Below are positions 7,566-16,700 of a DNA stretch of 53,887 nt, one piece after another. This stretch comes from CAYJFD01 sp964369605 (lineage in GTDB: Bacteria > Bacteroidota > Bacteroidia > Bacteroidales > UBA932): contig CAYJFD010000011.1 in NCBI GenBank assembly GCA_964369605.1, forward strand, positions 1 through 53,887, read 5' to 3'. The notes under the pieces are model-generated. The model did not search any database and had not been told where the DNA came from. It saw only the letters and a program-made list of their open reading frames with translations. A program made the translations under genes and the position numbers. Each line of letters starts with the position of its first letter. Within the stretch, counting starts at the first letter, position 1.

Positions 7566-9944
7566 TTAAAATCGGTATGTGTAACTTACAGAAGGTAGGA
7601 TAGGGAAGATTGACATTTGTTGGAGTACCTCTCCATCGTTAAATACAAAGAAGGGATTATGCCTATTGGTTAGGTTATATATGCTGATATTCCATATTGA
7701 TTCTCCTTTTTTACGCTTTTTATAGAAGTTCATACCGATGTCAAATCTCATATAGTCTGGTAACTTAAAGCTATTCCTTTGAGGTATGTATTCATAGATC
7801 ATATAATCGTCGTTCGGATCAGTATAAACTTGACTTCCCATAGTGGCTCTTGCACCTGTACCATAGATAAATGTAGCAGCTATGTCGAACTTCTTGCTGA
7901 ACTTATATTGAGCCACCACGCTGATATCGTGTCGTCTATCATACTTAGCATAGAAGGGCTTCCCATCATTTATCTCCATTCCTTCACGGTCAAATTTCCT
8001 TTCTGATTTAGACCAAGTGTATCCTATCCATCCAGTTAATTTCCCGATCTTCTTCTCAACTAGAAATTCTACTCCGTAACTCCAGCCCTCGCCCATATTT
8101 ACTTTTGTTTCCCATCCTTTTGTACTAGCAAAGAATGATGCTCCATCTTTATACTCGATTATGTTATTCATGTGTTTATAGTAACCTTCGACTGATAGGT
8201 TGACTATGTCAAATAGATTGTAGAATAAACCTAGTGCAGCCTGATGTGATTTCATCGGCTTTATGTTGGCAGTTACTGGTACCCATAGGTCAGTAGGCAA
8301 GGTGATATTACTATTACTCAATAGATGGATGTATTGGGACATATAAGAATAGGATGCTTTTATGGACATATCGTCAGTGAGCAGGGCTCTAAATCCTAGT
8401 CGAGGTTCAAGAGATGGATATATTTTCTCTTGTACAGCGTACATAGAAGCTCTCAAACCCATATTAAACTTGAAAATATCGTTGATAGTCCAGTTGTCCT
8501 CAAAGTATACAGCGGCCTCGTGTGTGTTAATGCTTTCACCTCCAGATAAGGTAGAGAATATGAAGTCTTCGTCATCGATATCTGTTTCAGGTCCCTCGTA
8601 GGTGAAAGTTCCAACTTCGGGCACAAATCTATGATATACGTAGTTTGCTCCAAATTTGATAGCATGGTTTGGATGAGGATTGTAGTCAAATTCATAAAGA
8701 GCTGAGATATCTTCAATATTTGATCGATAATCAATACTTGTTTCAGAGTCCATATACTCTGTTTTTCCAGTGTCGCCATTTTCTGCTTCCATACGCTGCT
8801 CGTTGCCGATTCCTACCTTATATCTATATCTAGTGTAAGATAGAGTGAGGTTAGAAAAAAGAGTATTGGAAAATTGATGTGCCCAAGAGGCTGCACCTAG
8901 AAGGTTTCCCCAGTTCCAGCCGAATTTAGACTTTGTATATTCGTTAGGGTTGTCGTAACCCTTATCTTTCGTCCTCACATAGATGGCGTCATCGCCCATA
9001 TAGAATGAGGTGGTAAGCTTATCTTTATTAGAGAATTTATGAGTGACCTTTGTATTTATGTCATAGAAGTAGTATCCAGCATTTGCTTGGCCATCTCCTT
9101 CGTTTGCGAGTGCTATAAGCGGCTGTGCCAGTATATCAAAATAGGTTCTGCGCGCAGAGACATTAAAAGTGGTTTTCCCCTTAATTATAGGGCCTTCTAA
9201 ATTTATCTTTGAGGACAATAAACCTATAGAGACAGAGCCATGATATTCATTTTCATTTCCTTCGTTTTGCCTTACATCTACCACACTTGATAGGCGACTT
9301 CCAAAACGAGCCGGAAAGTTACCTTTATAGAGGGTTACATTTTTAATGGCATCGACATTAAAGACCGAAAAGAATCCAAACATGTGGTTTATGTTATAGA
9401 GGGGTACGCCATCGAGAAGAATTAAATTTTGGTCAGGACCTCCTCCTCTTACGTATAAGCCAGTGGCACCTTCGGAGCCAGACTGTACTCCTGGTAGTAG
9501 TTGTAGAGCCTTGATTACATCGATCTCTCCTCCTAGTGCTGGAATATTTTTAATTTGTACTATAGGCACTTCGATAGCACTCATTTGTGTGCCTCTTACA
9601 CCTAACTCGTTTCTACTTGCCACGACTGTAGATCCTTCTAGTTCAGTAGAACCTACAAGCTTTATATTAAAGGTCGTATCCCTACTTAGGATGAATTTCT
9701 TGGTAATTGTCTGGTACCCCACGTAACTAAATTCTAAGTGTACAGTGTCACGAGGAAGGGTAAGGCTGTAAAAGCCGTGTGTATTGGCAACGGCTCCCTT
9801 TTTGGATTCTAAATCGAGAACAGTTGCACCAATTAAAGTCTCACCGCTTGCTTCATCCCTAAGATAGCCGCTGATTGTGAAATTCTGCGCATGGAGTATG
9901 GTACTATTAATAAGTAATAGTAGAAATATAAGCTTTCGACTCAT
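7566..9944 (-). CDS. TonB-dependent outer-membrane receptor
   Basis: A 792-residue receptor. Domains in order: signal peptide (1 to about 19); a carboxypeptidase-regulatory-like beta-sandwich (about 22-105, ISGYLRDEASGETLIGATV); a plug (about 115-230) with VIKALQLLPGVQSGSEGATG, the LYVRGGGPDQNLILLDG signature and a final ARFGSRLSSVVDVR; then a 22-strand barrel ending SYTYRF. Energy comes from TonB-ExbBD. The DUF4249 partner gene follows. The size (about 800) and the partner set it apart from the larger SusC type, so the cargo need not be a glycan. The ligand cannot be told from the sequence. A TAACTTTG box at 9993-10000 is the likely promoter for both genes. Confidence 0.93.
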   Translation of the reverse strand: MSRKLIFLLLLINSTILHAQNFTISGYLRDEASGETLIGATVLDLESKKGAVANTHGFYSLTLPRDTVHLEFSYVGYQTITKKFILSRDTTFNIKLVGSTELEGSTVVASRNELGVRGTQMSAIEVPIVQIKNIPALGGEIDVIKALQLLPGVQSGSEGATGLYVRGGGPDQNLILLDGVPLYNINHMFGFFSVFNVDAIKNVTLYKGNFPARFGSRLSSVVDVRQNEGNENEYHGSVSIGLLSSKINLEGPIIKGKTTFNVSARRTYFDILAQPLIALANEGDGQANAGYYFYDINTKVTHKFSNKDKLTTSFYMGDDAIYVRTKDKGYDNPNEYTKSKFGWNWGNLLGAASWAHQFSNTLFSNLTLSYTRYRYKVGIGNEQRMEAENGDTGKTEYMDSETSIDYRSNIEDISALYEFDYNPHPNHAIKFGANYVYHRFVPEVGTFTYEGPETDIDDEDFIFSTLSGGESINTHEAAVYFEDNWTINDIFKFNMGLRASMYAVQEKIYPSLEPRLGFRALLTDDMSIKASYSYMSQYIHLLSNSNITLPTDLWVPVTANIKPMKSHQAALGLFYNLFDIVNLSVEGYYKHMNNIIEYKDGASFFASTKGWETKVNMGEGWSYGVEFLVEKKIGKLTGWIGYTWSKSERKFDREGMEINDGKPFYAKYDRRHDISVVAQYKFSKKFDIAATFIYGTGARATMGSQVYTDPNDDYMIYEYIPQRNSFKLPDYMRFDIGMNFYKKRKKGESIWNISIYNLTNRHNPFFVFNDGEVLQQMSIFPILPSVSYTYRF

Positions 9945-9992
9945 AGATATTTAAATTTATAATCTAAGTTATAGATTGAGGTTAGGTGCTCG

Positions 9993-10000
9993 CAAAGTTA
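9993..10000 (-). promoter_or_regulatory. Promoter -7 box of the TonB receptor operon
   Basis: TAACTTTG on the minus strand, about 50 bp before the ATG at 9944, giving a leader of about 40 nt. It lies in the 67 bp between the receptor and the stop of the GNAT-HD gene. Confidence 0.6.
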
Positions 10001-10011
10001 TTAAAAAATCC

Positions 10012-11130
10012 CTATTTTAAAAGTAAGTCTAAAGAACTCTGAAAATATTCTTTTAATAGTTTTTCATCCCTCATTAAGGCTTGAAGTTTAAGTAGCCCTT
10101 GATAGTTAGGTGAGTTAGGGAACTGAAGTTTAAGATAACCGTTCTCTCCGTACTTCTCTTTTAAATGCTTTTTAAAATGTTCATAGCGAGTATGAATGTC
10201 AATATCAGGGAATTTAGCTAGGTCGTACTGTAATGTTCGGTTGATAATAGTACTTGGCGTGATGTCTCTATCTGCGTCGGCAACTATTTTACCATATATG
10301 CTTCTAGGAGGATTAGGGTTAGATGCTCTGTGATCCTCTATGGCTTCTTTCATAGTAATACGCTCATCTTGGGTAAACCAAGAGCTTACGTATTTGTCTG
10401 CATAGAATATTTCAGCAGATCTAAGGTGATGAAATTTGCGGCCTTCATCTAGGCCTATGTCGTGATACGCTGCTATAAAGTATAGCATTTCTTTGTCTTC
10501 ACAAGGACTTGCTAGATTTATGCTGGCGTCGATTACTTTTTGAATATGATCAACTCTATGACCAGCGTCAAAATTTGAGTATTCTGGAAAGATGTATTTC
10601 TCCACGTAGTAGATAGGGTAGACATTTTTCATCATAAGTTCTACTACTTGCTCAGATGGAGCCTGGCCAAAATACATAAGATGCATAGGAATGTAAGAAG
10701 AACTTACTCTGTAGGGAGCTTGAGAATACTTATGATGTGATATTTTAGCTCCATTGCGTTGGTAAAAGTCAATTCTACGCTCGCTCTCTTGTGTTTCTGG
10801 TAGTTCTACCTCGAAGATGATATTGCCTGAAAGGCTCTTTATTAAATCAAGTACTTTTGTACCTAGTCCCTGATTCCTTGCAAGAGGGGATGTGGCAAAA
10901 TGTTCTAAATAGATAAAGTTTTCACCTAGGGAACTAAAGTCCCAGAAAGTAATTAAGCCGAGCATCATATCGTCTTTGTATATGATGCTTGGCTTATAAA
11001 GTTTGTTGATTAGACTTAGTTTCTTTAGTCTATCTAAAGGGCGATACTCTGAAATAGGGAAAGATTCCTGCATTAAATGTAGGAAAAAATCCCATTGAGA
11101 TTCGCTTGTAACCGCTTCTAATCTAATCAA
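10012..11130 (-). CDS. GNAT acetyltransferase-HD hydrolase fusion
   Basis: A 372-residue two-domain protein. Residues 1 to about 150 look like a GNAT N-acetyltransferase, with the acetyl-CoA loop RNQGLGTKVLDLI at about 85-98 and a later FYQRNGAKI strand-helix. Residues about 170-372 form an HD phosphohydrolase domain: GHRVDHIQKV, the metal-binding AAYHDIG at about 220, HHLRSAEIF, and a late ADRD that could give the last aspartate. The metal ligands look intact. The gene starts 7 bp after the M49-type peptidase stop and is probably co-transcribed with it. The substrates of both activities are unknown; an amine acetyltransferase joined to a nucleotide or phosphate-ester hydrolase is the most that can be said. 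Confidence 0.8.
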   Translation of the reverse strand: MIRLEAVTSESQWDFFLHLMQESFPISEYRPLDRLKKLSLINKLYKPSIIYKDDMMLGLITFWDFSSLGENFIYLEHFATSPLARNQGLGTKVLDLIKSLSGNIIFEVELPETQESERRIDFYQRNGAKISHHKYSQAPYRVSSSYIPMHLMYFGQAPSEQVVELMMKNVYPIYYVEKYIFPEYSNFDAGHRVDHIQKVIDASINLASPCEDKEMLYFIAAYHDIGLDEGRKFHHLRSAEIFYADKYVSSWFTQDERITMKEAIEDHRASNPNPPRSIYGKIVADADRDITPSTIINRTLQYDLAKFPDIDIHTRYEHFKKHLKEKYGENGYLKLQFPNSPNYQGLLKLQALMRDEKLLKEYFQSSLDLLLK

Positions 11131-11137
11131 TTTATTA

Positions 11138-12760
11138 TTAGTTAAAAAGGATATCTTCTCCTTGGATGAAGCGGATATCTTTAGGGATACCAGCAGCGTT
11201 AATCATATCAAGATCCTTCTGTAGGCTTGGAGTAATACCACCATTTAAGGCTCTGAAGCTGCGTGCGAAATCTATGTTTCCAGTAGCTTGAGTAGCGATA
11301 ATTAGGCTTGACCAAGTGTTAACAGCGCCTTTAACTTTATCAAAATCGATAACATATTGTCCTTTGTCATCTCTGTGGAATGCTCCGGCTTGCTCCATAA
11401 AGTTAAAACACATCATGTTTGCTTTACCGTGTGATGAAGCAGCTCCAAAACGTACTGAGCGAAGAATACCTCCAATAAAAGTTGTAATAGCATCTTCATC
11501 TGTAATATCTGTAATCTCTCCCATCTTGATAAGTTCTAGCACCATAAATAGACCTAAGATATCAGCCTTTGCTTCTTCCCAAGAAGTTTTTTCAGTTCCT
11601 AAAGCTACGTCAACTGAACGACCATCCATAGTTTGCTTTACGCCTAGACCGTGAGCTACTTCGTGGAAAGTAACATTCCAGAAGAAGGCGTCGAAGTTAA
11701 GATATTTTTGTTGAGAAGGGGTAATGATCATCTCTCCAATAGGAAGAAGGATCTTGTCGAACTTAGCCTTCATAGAGTTACGAAGTTGAAGACGACGTGC
11801 TCCTTTTAGAGCGTGTACTCTCTCGTCATTTGGTAGGTTGATAGCGATAGTCTTACTACCTGCATTACAGTCACCACCGTAGTAAACAGCTTCATATACA
11901 TTTAGGTCTGAAGATGTTCCAGGAACGAATGTCTTGTATCTAGGGTCGCAAGGAAGTTGCTTCTGAAGCTCAGGAAGAAGAGCTACGAACTTAGCTAGTT
12001 CAGCACTTCTTTTTTGATCTTTAATAAGAATGAATGATTCATAAGAAGTCTTAGTTTCTCTGAATTTGTCATCATAACTTTCGATAGGACCTACAACGAA
12101 ATCAAGGTTACTAGTTTTCATATCCATCCAAGCTAGATCACTCTCTAGGTAATCGTCTGTCTTAAATGCTTCGATTCTTTTTAGTAGGTAGTTTTTAAGA
12201 CCTGGGTCCTCTGCTAGTTCTGCTGCTTGAGCTAAAAGATCACACATTTGATTAACCTGCTCAGCATATTCTTCGTGATACCATACAGATTTAAGTTTAC
12301 CATTCTCATCTCTACGTAGTACAGTATAAAGAGAGTTTTTATTTGGATCTTCTAGAGCGTCAAACTCTTCAGTCGTGATGTCGCTAGGGTAGTAGTTACA
12401 AGTAGGACTTTTTTCTCCGTAAGTGTCAATAAATGACTTATTGTTGTCTAGTCTGTCCCAAGGACCGTATTGGATCATCGCAAAATCCCTTGTTGCAGGA
12501 TCTGTGATGTTTGCCATTAAGGATTTGTCACCAAACGTTTGCTGCCAGAATAAATCATCTGTAATTTGACCTATTTTAAAGAAAATCTTAATGATTTCTT
12601 TCTCATTCTCTGATAAGTCATTAACTAATTCAGAGCTTAGCTCCACAGGAGCATATTCGTCAACCTTAGTTTGCATAAGTGATTTCTTTTCAGCACACGA
12701 GCTAACAAAAATGCTCGCACATAAAGATAGTGCTGAAAGTGTTTTTAGAGTTTTGTTCAT
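11138..12760 (-). CDS. M49 (dipeptidyl-peptidase III)-like zinc peptidase lipoprotein
   Basis: A 540-residue protein starting at ATG 12760, because there a signal with lipobox VSSC (Cys about 22) follows directly; a longer in-frame reading from 12805 adds 15 residues that spoil the signal. The zinc site is TFHEVAHGLG (about residue 380), followed by SWEEAKADILGLF, whose first Glu would be the third ligand, as in family M49. The motif here is the pentapeptide HEVAH, not the six-residue HExxGH usual in DPP III. The protein probably sits in the periplasm or on the outer membrane and trims peptides for an amino-acid fermenter. The GNAT-HD gene follows after 7 bp. Activity on dipeptides is inferred, not shown. 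Confidence 0.85.
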   Translation of the reverse strand: MNKTLKTLSALSLCASIFVSSCAEKKSLMQTKVDEYAPVELSSELVNDLSENEKEIIKIFFKIGQITDDLFWQQTFGDKSLMANITDPATRDFAMIQYGPWDRLDNNKSFIDTYGEKSPTCNYYPSDITTEEFDALEDPNKNSLYTVLRRDENGKLKSVWYHEEYAEQVNQMCDLLAQAAELAEDPGLKNYLLKRIEAFKTDDYLESDLAWMDMKTSNLDFVVGPIESYDDKFRETKTSYESFILIKDQKRSAELAKFVALLPELQKQLPCDPRYKTFVPGTSSDLNVYEAVYYGGDCNAGSKTIAINLPNDERVHALKGARRLQLRNSMKAKFDKILLPIGEMIITPSQQKYLNFDAFFWNVTFHEVAHGLGVKQTMDGRSVDVALGTEKTSWEEAKADILGLFMVLELIKMGEITDITDEDAITTFIGGILRSVRFGAASSHGKANMMCFNFMEQAGAFHRDDKGQYVIDFDKVKGAVNTWSSLIIATQATGNIDFARSFRALNGGITPSLQKDLDMINAAGIPKDIRFIQGEDILFN

Positions 12761-12806
12761 AAAATTTGATGTATATTTATTATAGTTTATTCTTTTCAAA
12801 ATCATA

Positions 12807-12822
12807 CAAAATTACAAAATTA
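12807..12822 (-). promoter_or_regulatory. Promoter -7 boxes of the M49-type peptidase operon
   Basis: Two back-to-back TAATTTTG matches on the minus strand (12807-12814 and 12815-12822). Either would give a leader of about 40-55 nt to ATG 12760. Confidence 0.5.
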
Positions 12823-12971
12823 TTTCGATTAAACGCTCAATTTGTTTTTAAGAAAAATACAGAACTTTCTAATGATTTATATTTAAGGCGTTTACAAAAA
12901 TTATGAATAAATAGAGTTAAAATAATTATCAAATAAATAGTAAAAGGTTATACAGTATTAGATTTTATTAT

Positions 12972-12979
12972 TATTTTTG
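12972..12979 (+). promoter_or_regulatory. Promoter -7 box of the yeiH-like gene
   Basis: TATTTTTG. The in-frame TTG at 12977 that would lengthen the gene lies inside this box, so translation must start further down, at ATG 13010 or 13013. Confidence 0.6.
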
Positions 12980-13009
12980 TCAAATATTAACCACTTAGAA
13001 CTAAACCTT

Positions 13010-14422
13010 ATGATGAAAATGATTAAATCCTTTATTAGAAAGGAAGACCATTGGGCGATAATAATAGGAACATTTGTTTTATCTGTTATGTTATTAGTCA
13101 CTCTTGTAGCATTGCCTGAAAGAACTCTCTCAACTCCAGAAGATAGTACTCTGATCTCTTCTACGGCTGCAAGCCTTGCTGATGGGATAAAAACTTTACC
13201 TAAGAAACCTGCAGTGTGGGATGTTAATCCTCTGAAGTCCATCTTTAATTCAGATAAAGATTTTAATATTATTCCAAGCCTATTAACCTTTATGGTAGTA
13301 CTGATGTTGATTTTCGGGGCTTCTGCTAAAGCAATGGGTACCTCATTTAGAAAATTTTCAGTTGGTTTTATAGGACTTTTTGCTATCGCAGTCCTTGCTT
13401 ATGTCTTATCATCACAGCAAGAGGCAAAAGAGTTTGGCTTAAATTATGCTATATGGGCTATAGCCTTAGGAATTCTAATTAGTAATACTATAGGTATACC
13501 TAAGTGGATACAGCCTGCGCTTTTTAGTGAATTATTCATCAAAACAGGACTTATATTACTTGGAGCAGAGATATTATTCTCTAAGATACTAGCGATAGGT
13601 CTACCAGGCATTTTTATCACATGGATAGTAACTCCAATAGTCTTGATAGTAACCTATATTTTCGGTCAGAAGGTGCTAAAAATAAAGTCTAAGAGTCTAA
13701 ATATGACGATATGTGCAGATATGTCTGTATGTGGTGTTTCAGCAGCGATAGCCACTTCTATGGCTTGTAAAGCAAAGAAAGAAGAACTGACACTTGCTAT
13801 TTCTATATCTATGATATTCACGGCCATAATGATGGTGTTAATGCCTATGGCAATAAAGGCTATGGGTTTATCACAAGTATTAGGAGGTGCTCTGATCGGT
13901 GGAACACTAGATGCAACTGGAGCAGTAGTAGCAGCTGGTGCTTTCTTGGGAGACACTGCACTTAATGTTGCTGCTACTATCAAGATGATACAGAATATTC
14001 TAATAGGATTTATAGCATTTGGAGTCGCAGTATATTGGACTACAAAGGTGGAAAGAAATCCTTCAGAGAAACCTAAGATATCTGAAATATTTGTGCGTTT
14101 TCCACGTTTCTTATTAGGTTTTATCGGAGCTTCTATAATCTTCTCTTTAATATATCATTATATGGGACAAGAAACAGGTTCTCTAGTGGTGGAGAAAGGC
14201 GTAATAGGAGGATTTACTAAGGGGCTAAAAGATTGGTTGTTCTGTCTTGCCTTTGTATCAATAGGTTTAAATACTAATGTAAAAGCCTTAAAATCTCAGT
14301 TTAGTTCTGGAAAACCTATGATTCTTTATGTCTGCGGACAAGCATTTAATATCATCTTGACTTTTGCTGTGGCCTACCTGATGTTTGAGGTCGTATTCCC
14401 AGATGTTGCTAATGTTTTGTAA
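13010..14422 (+). CDS. YeiH/UPF0324 family membrane transporter (putative sulfate exporter family)
   Basis: A 470-residue protein with about ten to twelve membrane segments. The signature regions are MSVCGVSAAIATSMACKAKK in the middle and GGTLDATGAVVAAGAFLGD followed by ALNVAATIKMIQN, which match the conserved core of the YeiH family. It is longer than YeiH (about 350) because of an N-terminal region with one membrane segment (about 13-35) and a loop of about 60 residues. The family is annotated as a sulfate or sulfite-related exporter, but transport data are thin, so the substrate is uncertain. The start at ATG 13010 was chosen because the upstream TTG is part of the promoter box. A small membrane-protein gene follows 21 bp later. 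Confidence 0.85.
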   Translation: MMKMIKSFIRKEDHWAIIIGTFVLSVMLLVTLVALPERTLSTPEDSTLISSTAASLADGIKTLPKKPAVWDVNPLKSIFNSDKDFNIIPSLLTFMVVLMLIFGASAKAMGTSFRKFSVGFIGLFAIAVLAYVLSSQQEAKEFGLNYAIWAIALGILISNTIGIPKWIQPALFSELFIKTGLILLGAEILFSKILAIGLPGIFITWIVTPIVLIVTYIFGQKVLKIKSKSLNMTICADMSVCGVSAAIATSMACKAKKEELTLAISISMIFTAIMMVLMPMAIKAMGLSQVLGGALIGGTLDATGAVVAAGAFLGDTALNVAATIKMIQNILIGFIAFGVAVYWTTKVERNPSEKPKISEIFVRFPRFLLGFIGASIIFSLIYHYMGQETGSLVVEKGVIGGFTKGLKDWLFCLAFVSIGLNTNVKALKSQFSSGKPMILYVCGQAFNIILTFAVAYLMFEVVFPDVANVL

Positions 14423-14443
14423 AATAGAACGAGAAGTTGCCTT

Positions 14444-14689
14444 ATGAAGGTTAATAAAAAGATAAGCGGAGGTATAAAGCTACTACTAGGTGTGGTGGCT
14501 TTATACTTTTTTTCTACTTGCTTGTTAAAGTACTATAATGAGAGTAAGTTTGCAGAGCCACTACAGGAAGTAATAGAAAGGAAAGATCTTGATCCCTCTG
14601 CATTTTTTTACTCTGATCCTTTATTTATGGAAGGTGATTCTATTCAAGAATTTAAATATATCGATATAAGACAAAAAGATAGTCTTTAA
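14444..14689 (+). CDS. Small single-span membrane protein, unknown
   Basis: An 81-residue protein with a lysine-rich N-terminus, one hydrophobic segment at about residues 10-27 (LLLGVVALYFFSTCLL), and an acidic tail with no motif I recognise. It begins 21 bp after the YeiH-like gene on the same strand, so the two are probably co-transcribed and it could be an accessory subunit. This is a guess from position only. Confidence 0.6.
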   Translation: MKVNKKISGGIKLLLGVVALYFFSTCLLKYYNESKFAEPLQEVIERKDLDPSAFFYSDPLFMEGDSIQEFKYIDIRQKDSL

Positions 14690-14733
14690 TAAAAATTGAG
14701 AGAAAATAGTTAATATGAATATTTTTTTATTCA

Positions 14734-14741
14734 TATTTTTG
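14734..14741 (+). promoter_or_regulatory. Possible promoter -7 box of the acyl ligase-NRPS operon
   Basis: TATTTTTG, about 100 bp upstream of ATG 14841. If used, the leader contains the 12 bp inverted repeat at 14760-14799. A second, weaker candidate (TATATTGC at about 14802-14809) lies after the inverted repeat. The sequence alone does not decide between them. Confidence 0.35.
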
Positions 14742-14759
14742 TTTACGTATGAATAAGTT

Positions 14760-14799
14760 CTTTATTTATATGCTAGAATTTATAAATATATAAATAAAG
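14760..14799. promoter_or_regulatory. Perfect 12 bp inverted repeat ahead of the NRPS operon
   Basis: CTTTATTTATAT (14760-14771) and ATATAAATAAAG (14788-14799) are exact inverse complements around a 16 bp spacer. It lies 41 bp before the acyl ligase ATG and between two candidate -7 boxes. It could be an operator for a dimeric regulator or a leader hairpin. Because all bases but two are A or T, chance symmetry is possible. Confidence 0.45.
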
Positions 14800-14840
14800 T
14801 GTTATATTGCGCGCTTAAATACCTAAATATAAAAAAACTT

Positions 14841-16700
14841 ATGAATAAATATACCTTAATTGACTTGTTTGAAGCATCTGTAGATAGGTTTACTGATTCT
14901 ACATTTATGTTAGAGAAGCTTAATGAGGAATTTGAACCAACTACCTTTAATCAACTACGTGAAAAGGTCTATGACTTTGGAGCAGGACTATGCTCTATCG
15001 GAGTTGAATCGAAAGACCACATAGCTTTGCTTTCTGAGGGAAGAAATGACTGGATTATAGCTGAATTAGGGTTATTGTATGCTGGGGCGGTGAGTATTCC
15101 TTTGTCTGTGAAATTAAACGAACAGAGTGATCTATTATTTAGATTAAATCACGCGGAGGTTAAGTTTGTAATAGTGTCTGGAAGGGAGCTTGAAAAAATA
15201 AGAAGCATTAAGAGTGAAATAGAGAATCTAAAAACAATTATTGTTTTAGATGAAATCGAAAACCTAGAGGACAAGGAGATATCTTACGCTAAATTAGTGT
15301 CAGAAGGTAGGGAGTATTTGAAACATTCAAAGAATATTCTTTTAGAGAGGGGAGCAGCTGTGCAGAATAATGACCTAGCGACCATTACTTATACTTCAGG
15401 AACAACAGCTGATCCTAAGGGAGTTATGCTAACACATAGGAATTATACCGCAAATGTGAAGCAGGCACTAGGTTTGATCGATGTCAAGAAAGGAACAAAA
15501 CTACTTATAATATTACCTCTAGATCATTGCTTTGCTCACGTAGTAGGCTTTTATGCTATGCTGTGTAATGGTGGTATAGTGGCGACTGTTCCTCCGGGCA
15601 AAACTCCTTTCGAATCTTTGAAGAATATTCCTATGTCTATCAAGATGGTAAAGCCAAATATCTTGTTGTCAGTTCCTGCTTTAGCTAAGAGTTTTAAAAA
15701 GAATATAGAACAAAGTGTAGCAAATAGTGGAAAGATAGCAAAGGCCTTATTTGATTTCGGAGTTAAAATAGCTATCAAATATAATAAGGAAGGGTGGAAT
15801 AAGGGTACTGGAGGAACTTTTATATATAAGCCTATAGTGTGGTTTTATTCTAAGACCTTATTTAAGAAAGTGGGGCAAGCTATGGGAGGAGAACTAGATT
15901 TCTTTATTGGAGGTGGAGCCTTGTTGGATATAGAGTTACAAAAGTTTTATTATGCCCTAGGCACTCCTATGTTTCAAGGTTATGGACTTTCTGAAGCTAC
16001 TCCCGTTATCTCGACTAACACTGGCTACAAACATAAATTAGGATCTTCAGGAATAGTAGTTAAACCACTAGATATTAAAATTTTAGATACTGAGGGTAAA
16101 GAATGTCCTTTAGGTACCTCAGGAGAGATAGTCATAAGAGGTGAGAATGTAATGGCAGGCTATTGGAAAAATCCTAAGTCAAGTGCTGAAACAGTGAAGG
16201 ATGGTTGGCTTTATACAGGAGATATGGGTTATATGGAGGATACAGGCTTCCTTTATGTTCAAGGTCGATTTAAAAGTTTATTGATAGCCTCTGACGGAGA
16301 GAAGTATGCTCCAGAGGGAATAGAGGAGAATATCTCTGCAAAACTTTCTTATATCAATAATATAATGATGTATAATAATCAGTCTCCTTATTCGATTTGT
16401 GTGTTAGATGTGGATAAGACTAGATTGCCAAAGGGAAAAGAGGGGATAGCTCAAATCGTCTCAGACTTGGCAAAGTTCAAGGTAGGGGGTGAGTATTTCG
16501 GAATGTTTCCAGATAGATGGCTACCAGCGACTTTTATAATTGCTGATGAACCTTTTTCAGAAGCGAACAAGATGATAAATAGTACGGTTAAGATGGTAAG
16601 GAATAAGGTTGAGGCCTACTATCAAGAGAGGATAGATTATGCCTATACGCCAGAGGGTAAGGATGTATATAATCAACATAATATTGAAGCCTTAAGTTAG
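14841..16700 (+). CDS. Long-chain acyl-CoA synthetase/fatty-acyl-AMP ligase
   Basis: A 619-residue ANL-superfamily adenylating enzyme. Motifs in order: P-loop TITYTSGTTADPKGVML (about 180-196), LPLDHCFAHVVGF, QGYGLSEATPVIS (about 378), and YTGDMGYM (about 456) with the following VQGRFKSLL hinge. This is the layout of Bacteroidetes FadD-like synthetases that make acyl-AMP and then acyl-CoA from fatty acids. The start at ATG 14841 is right for the family; an upstream in-frame TTG has no support. The stop codon TAG is followed at once by the ATG of the NRPS, so translation is coupled. The likely job here is to supply the activated acyl group that the NRPS condensation domain uses. Transfer to CoA or directly to a protein is not decided. 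Confidence 0.9.
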   Translation: MNKYTLIDLFEASVDRFTDSTFMLEKLNEEFEPTTFNQLREKVYDFGAGLCSIGVESKDHIALLSEGRNDWIIAELGLLYAGAVSIPLSVKLNEQSDLLFRLNHAEVKFVIVSGRELEKIRSIKSEIENLKTIIVLDEIENLEDKEISYAKLVSEGREYLKHSKNILLERGAAVQNNDLATITYTSGTTADPKGVMLTHRNYTANVKQALGLIDVKKGTKLLIILPLDHCFAHVVGFYAMLCNGGIVATVPPGKTPFESLKNIPMSIKMVKPNILLSVPALAKSFKKNIEQSVANSGKIAKALFDFGVKIAIKYNKEGWNKGTGGTFIYKPIVWFYSKTLFKKVGQAMGGELDFFIGGGALLDIELQKFYYALGTPMFQGYGLSEATPVISTNTGYKHKLGSSGIVVKPLDIKILDTEGKECPLGTSGEIVIRGENVMAGYWKNPKSSAETVKDGWLYTGDMGYMEDTGFLYVQGRFKSLLIASDGEKYAPEGIEENISAKLSYINNIMMYNNQSPYSICVLDVDKTRLPKGKEGIAQIVSDLAKFKVGGEYFGMFPDRWLPATFIIADEPFSEANKMINSTVKMVRNKVEAYYQERIDYAYTPEGKDVYNQHNIEALS

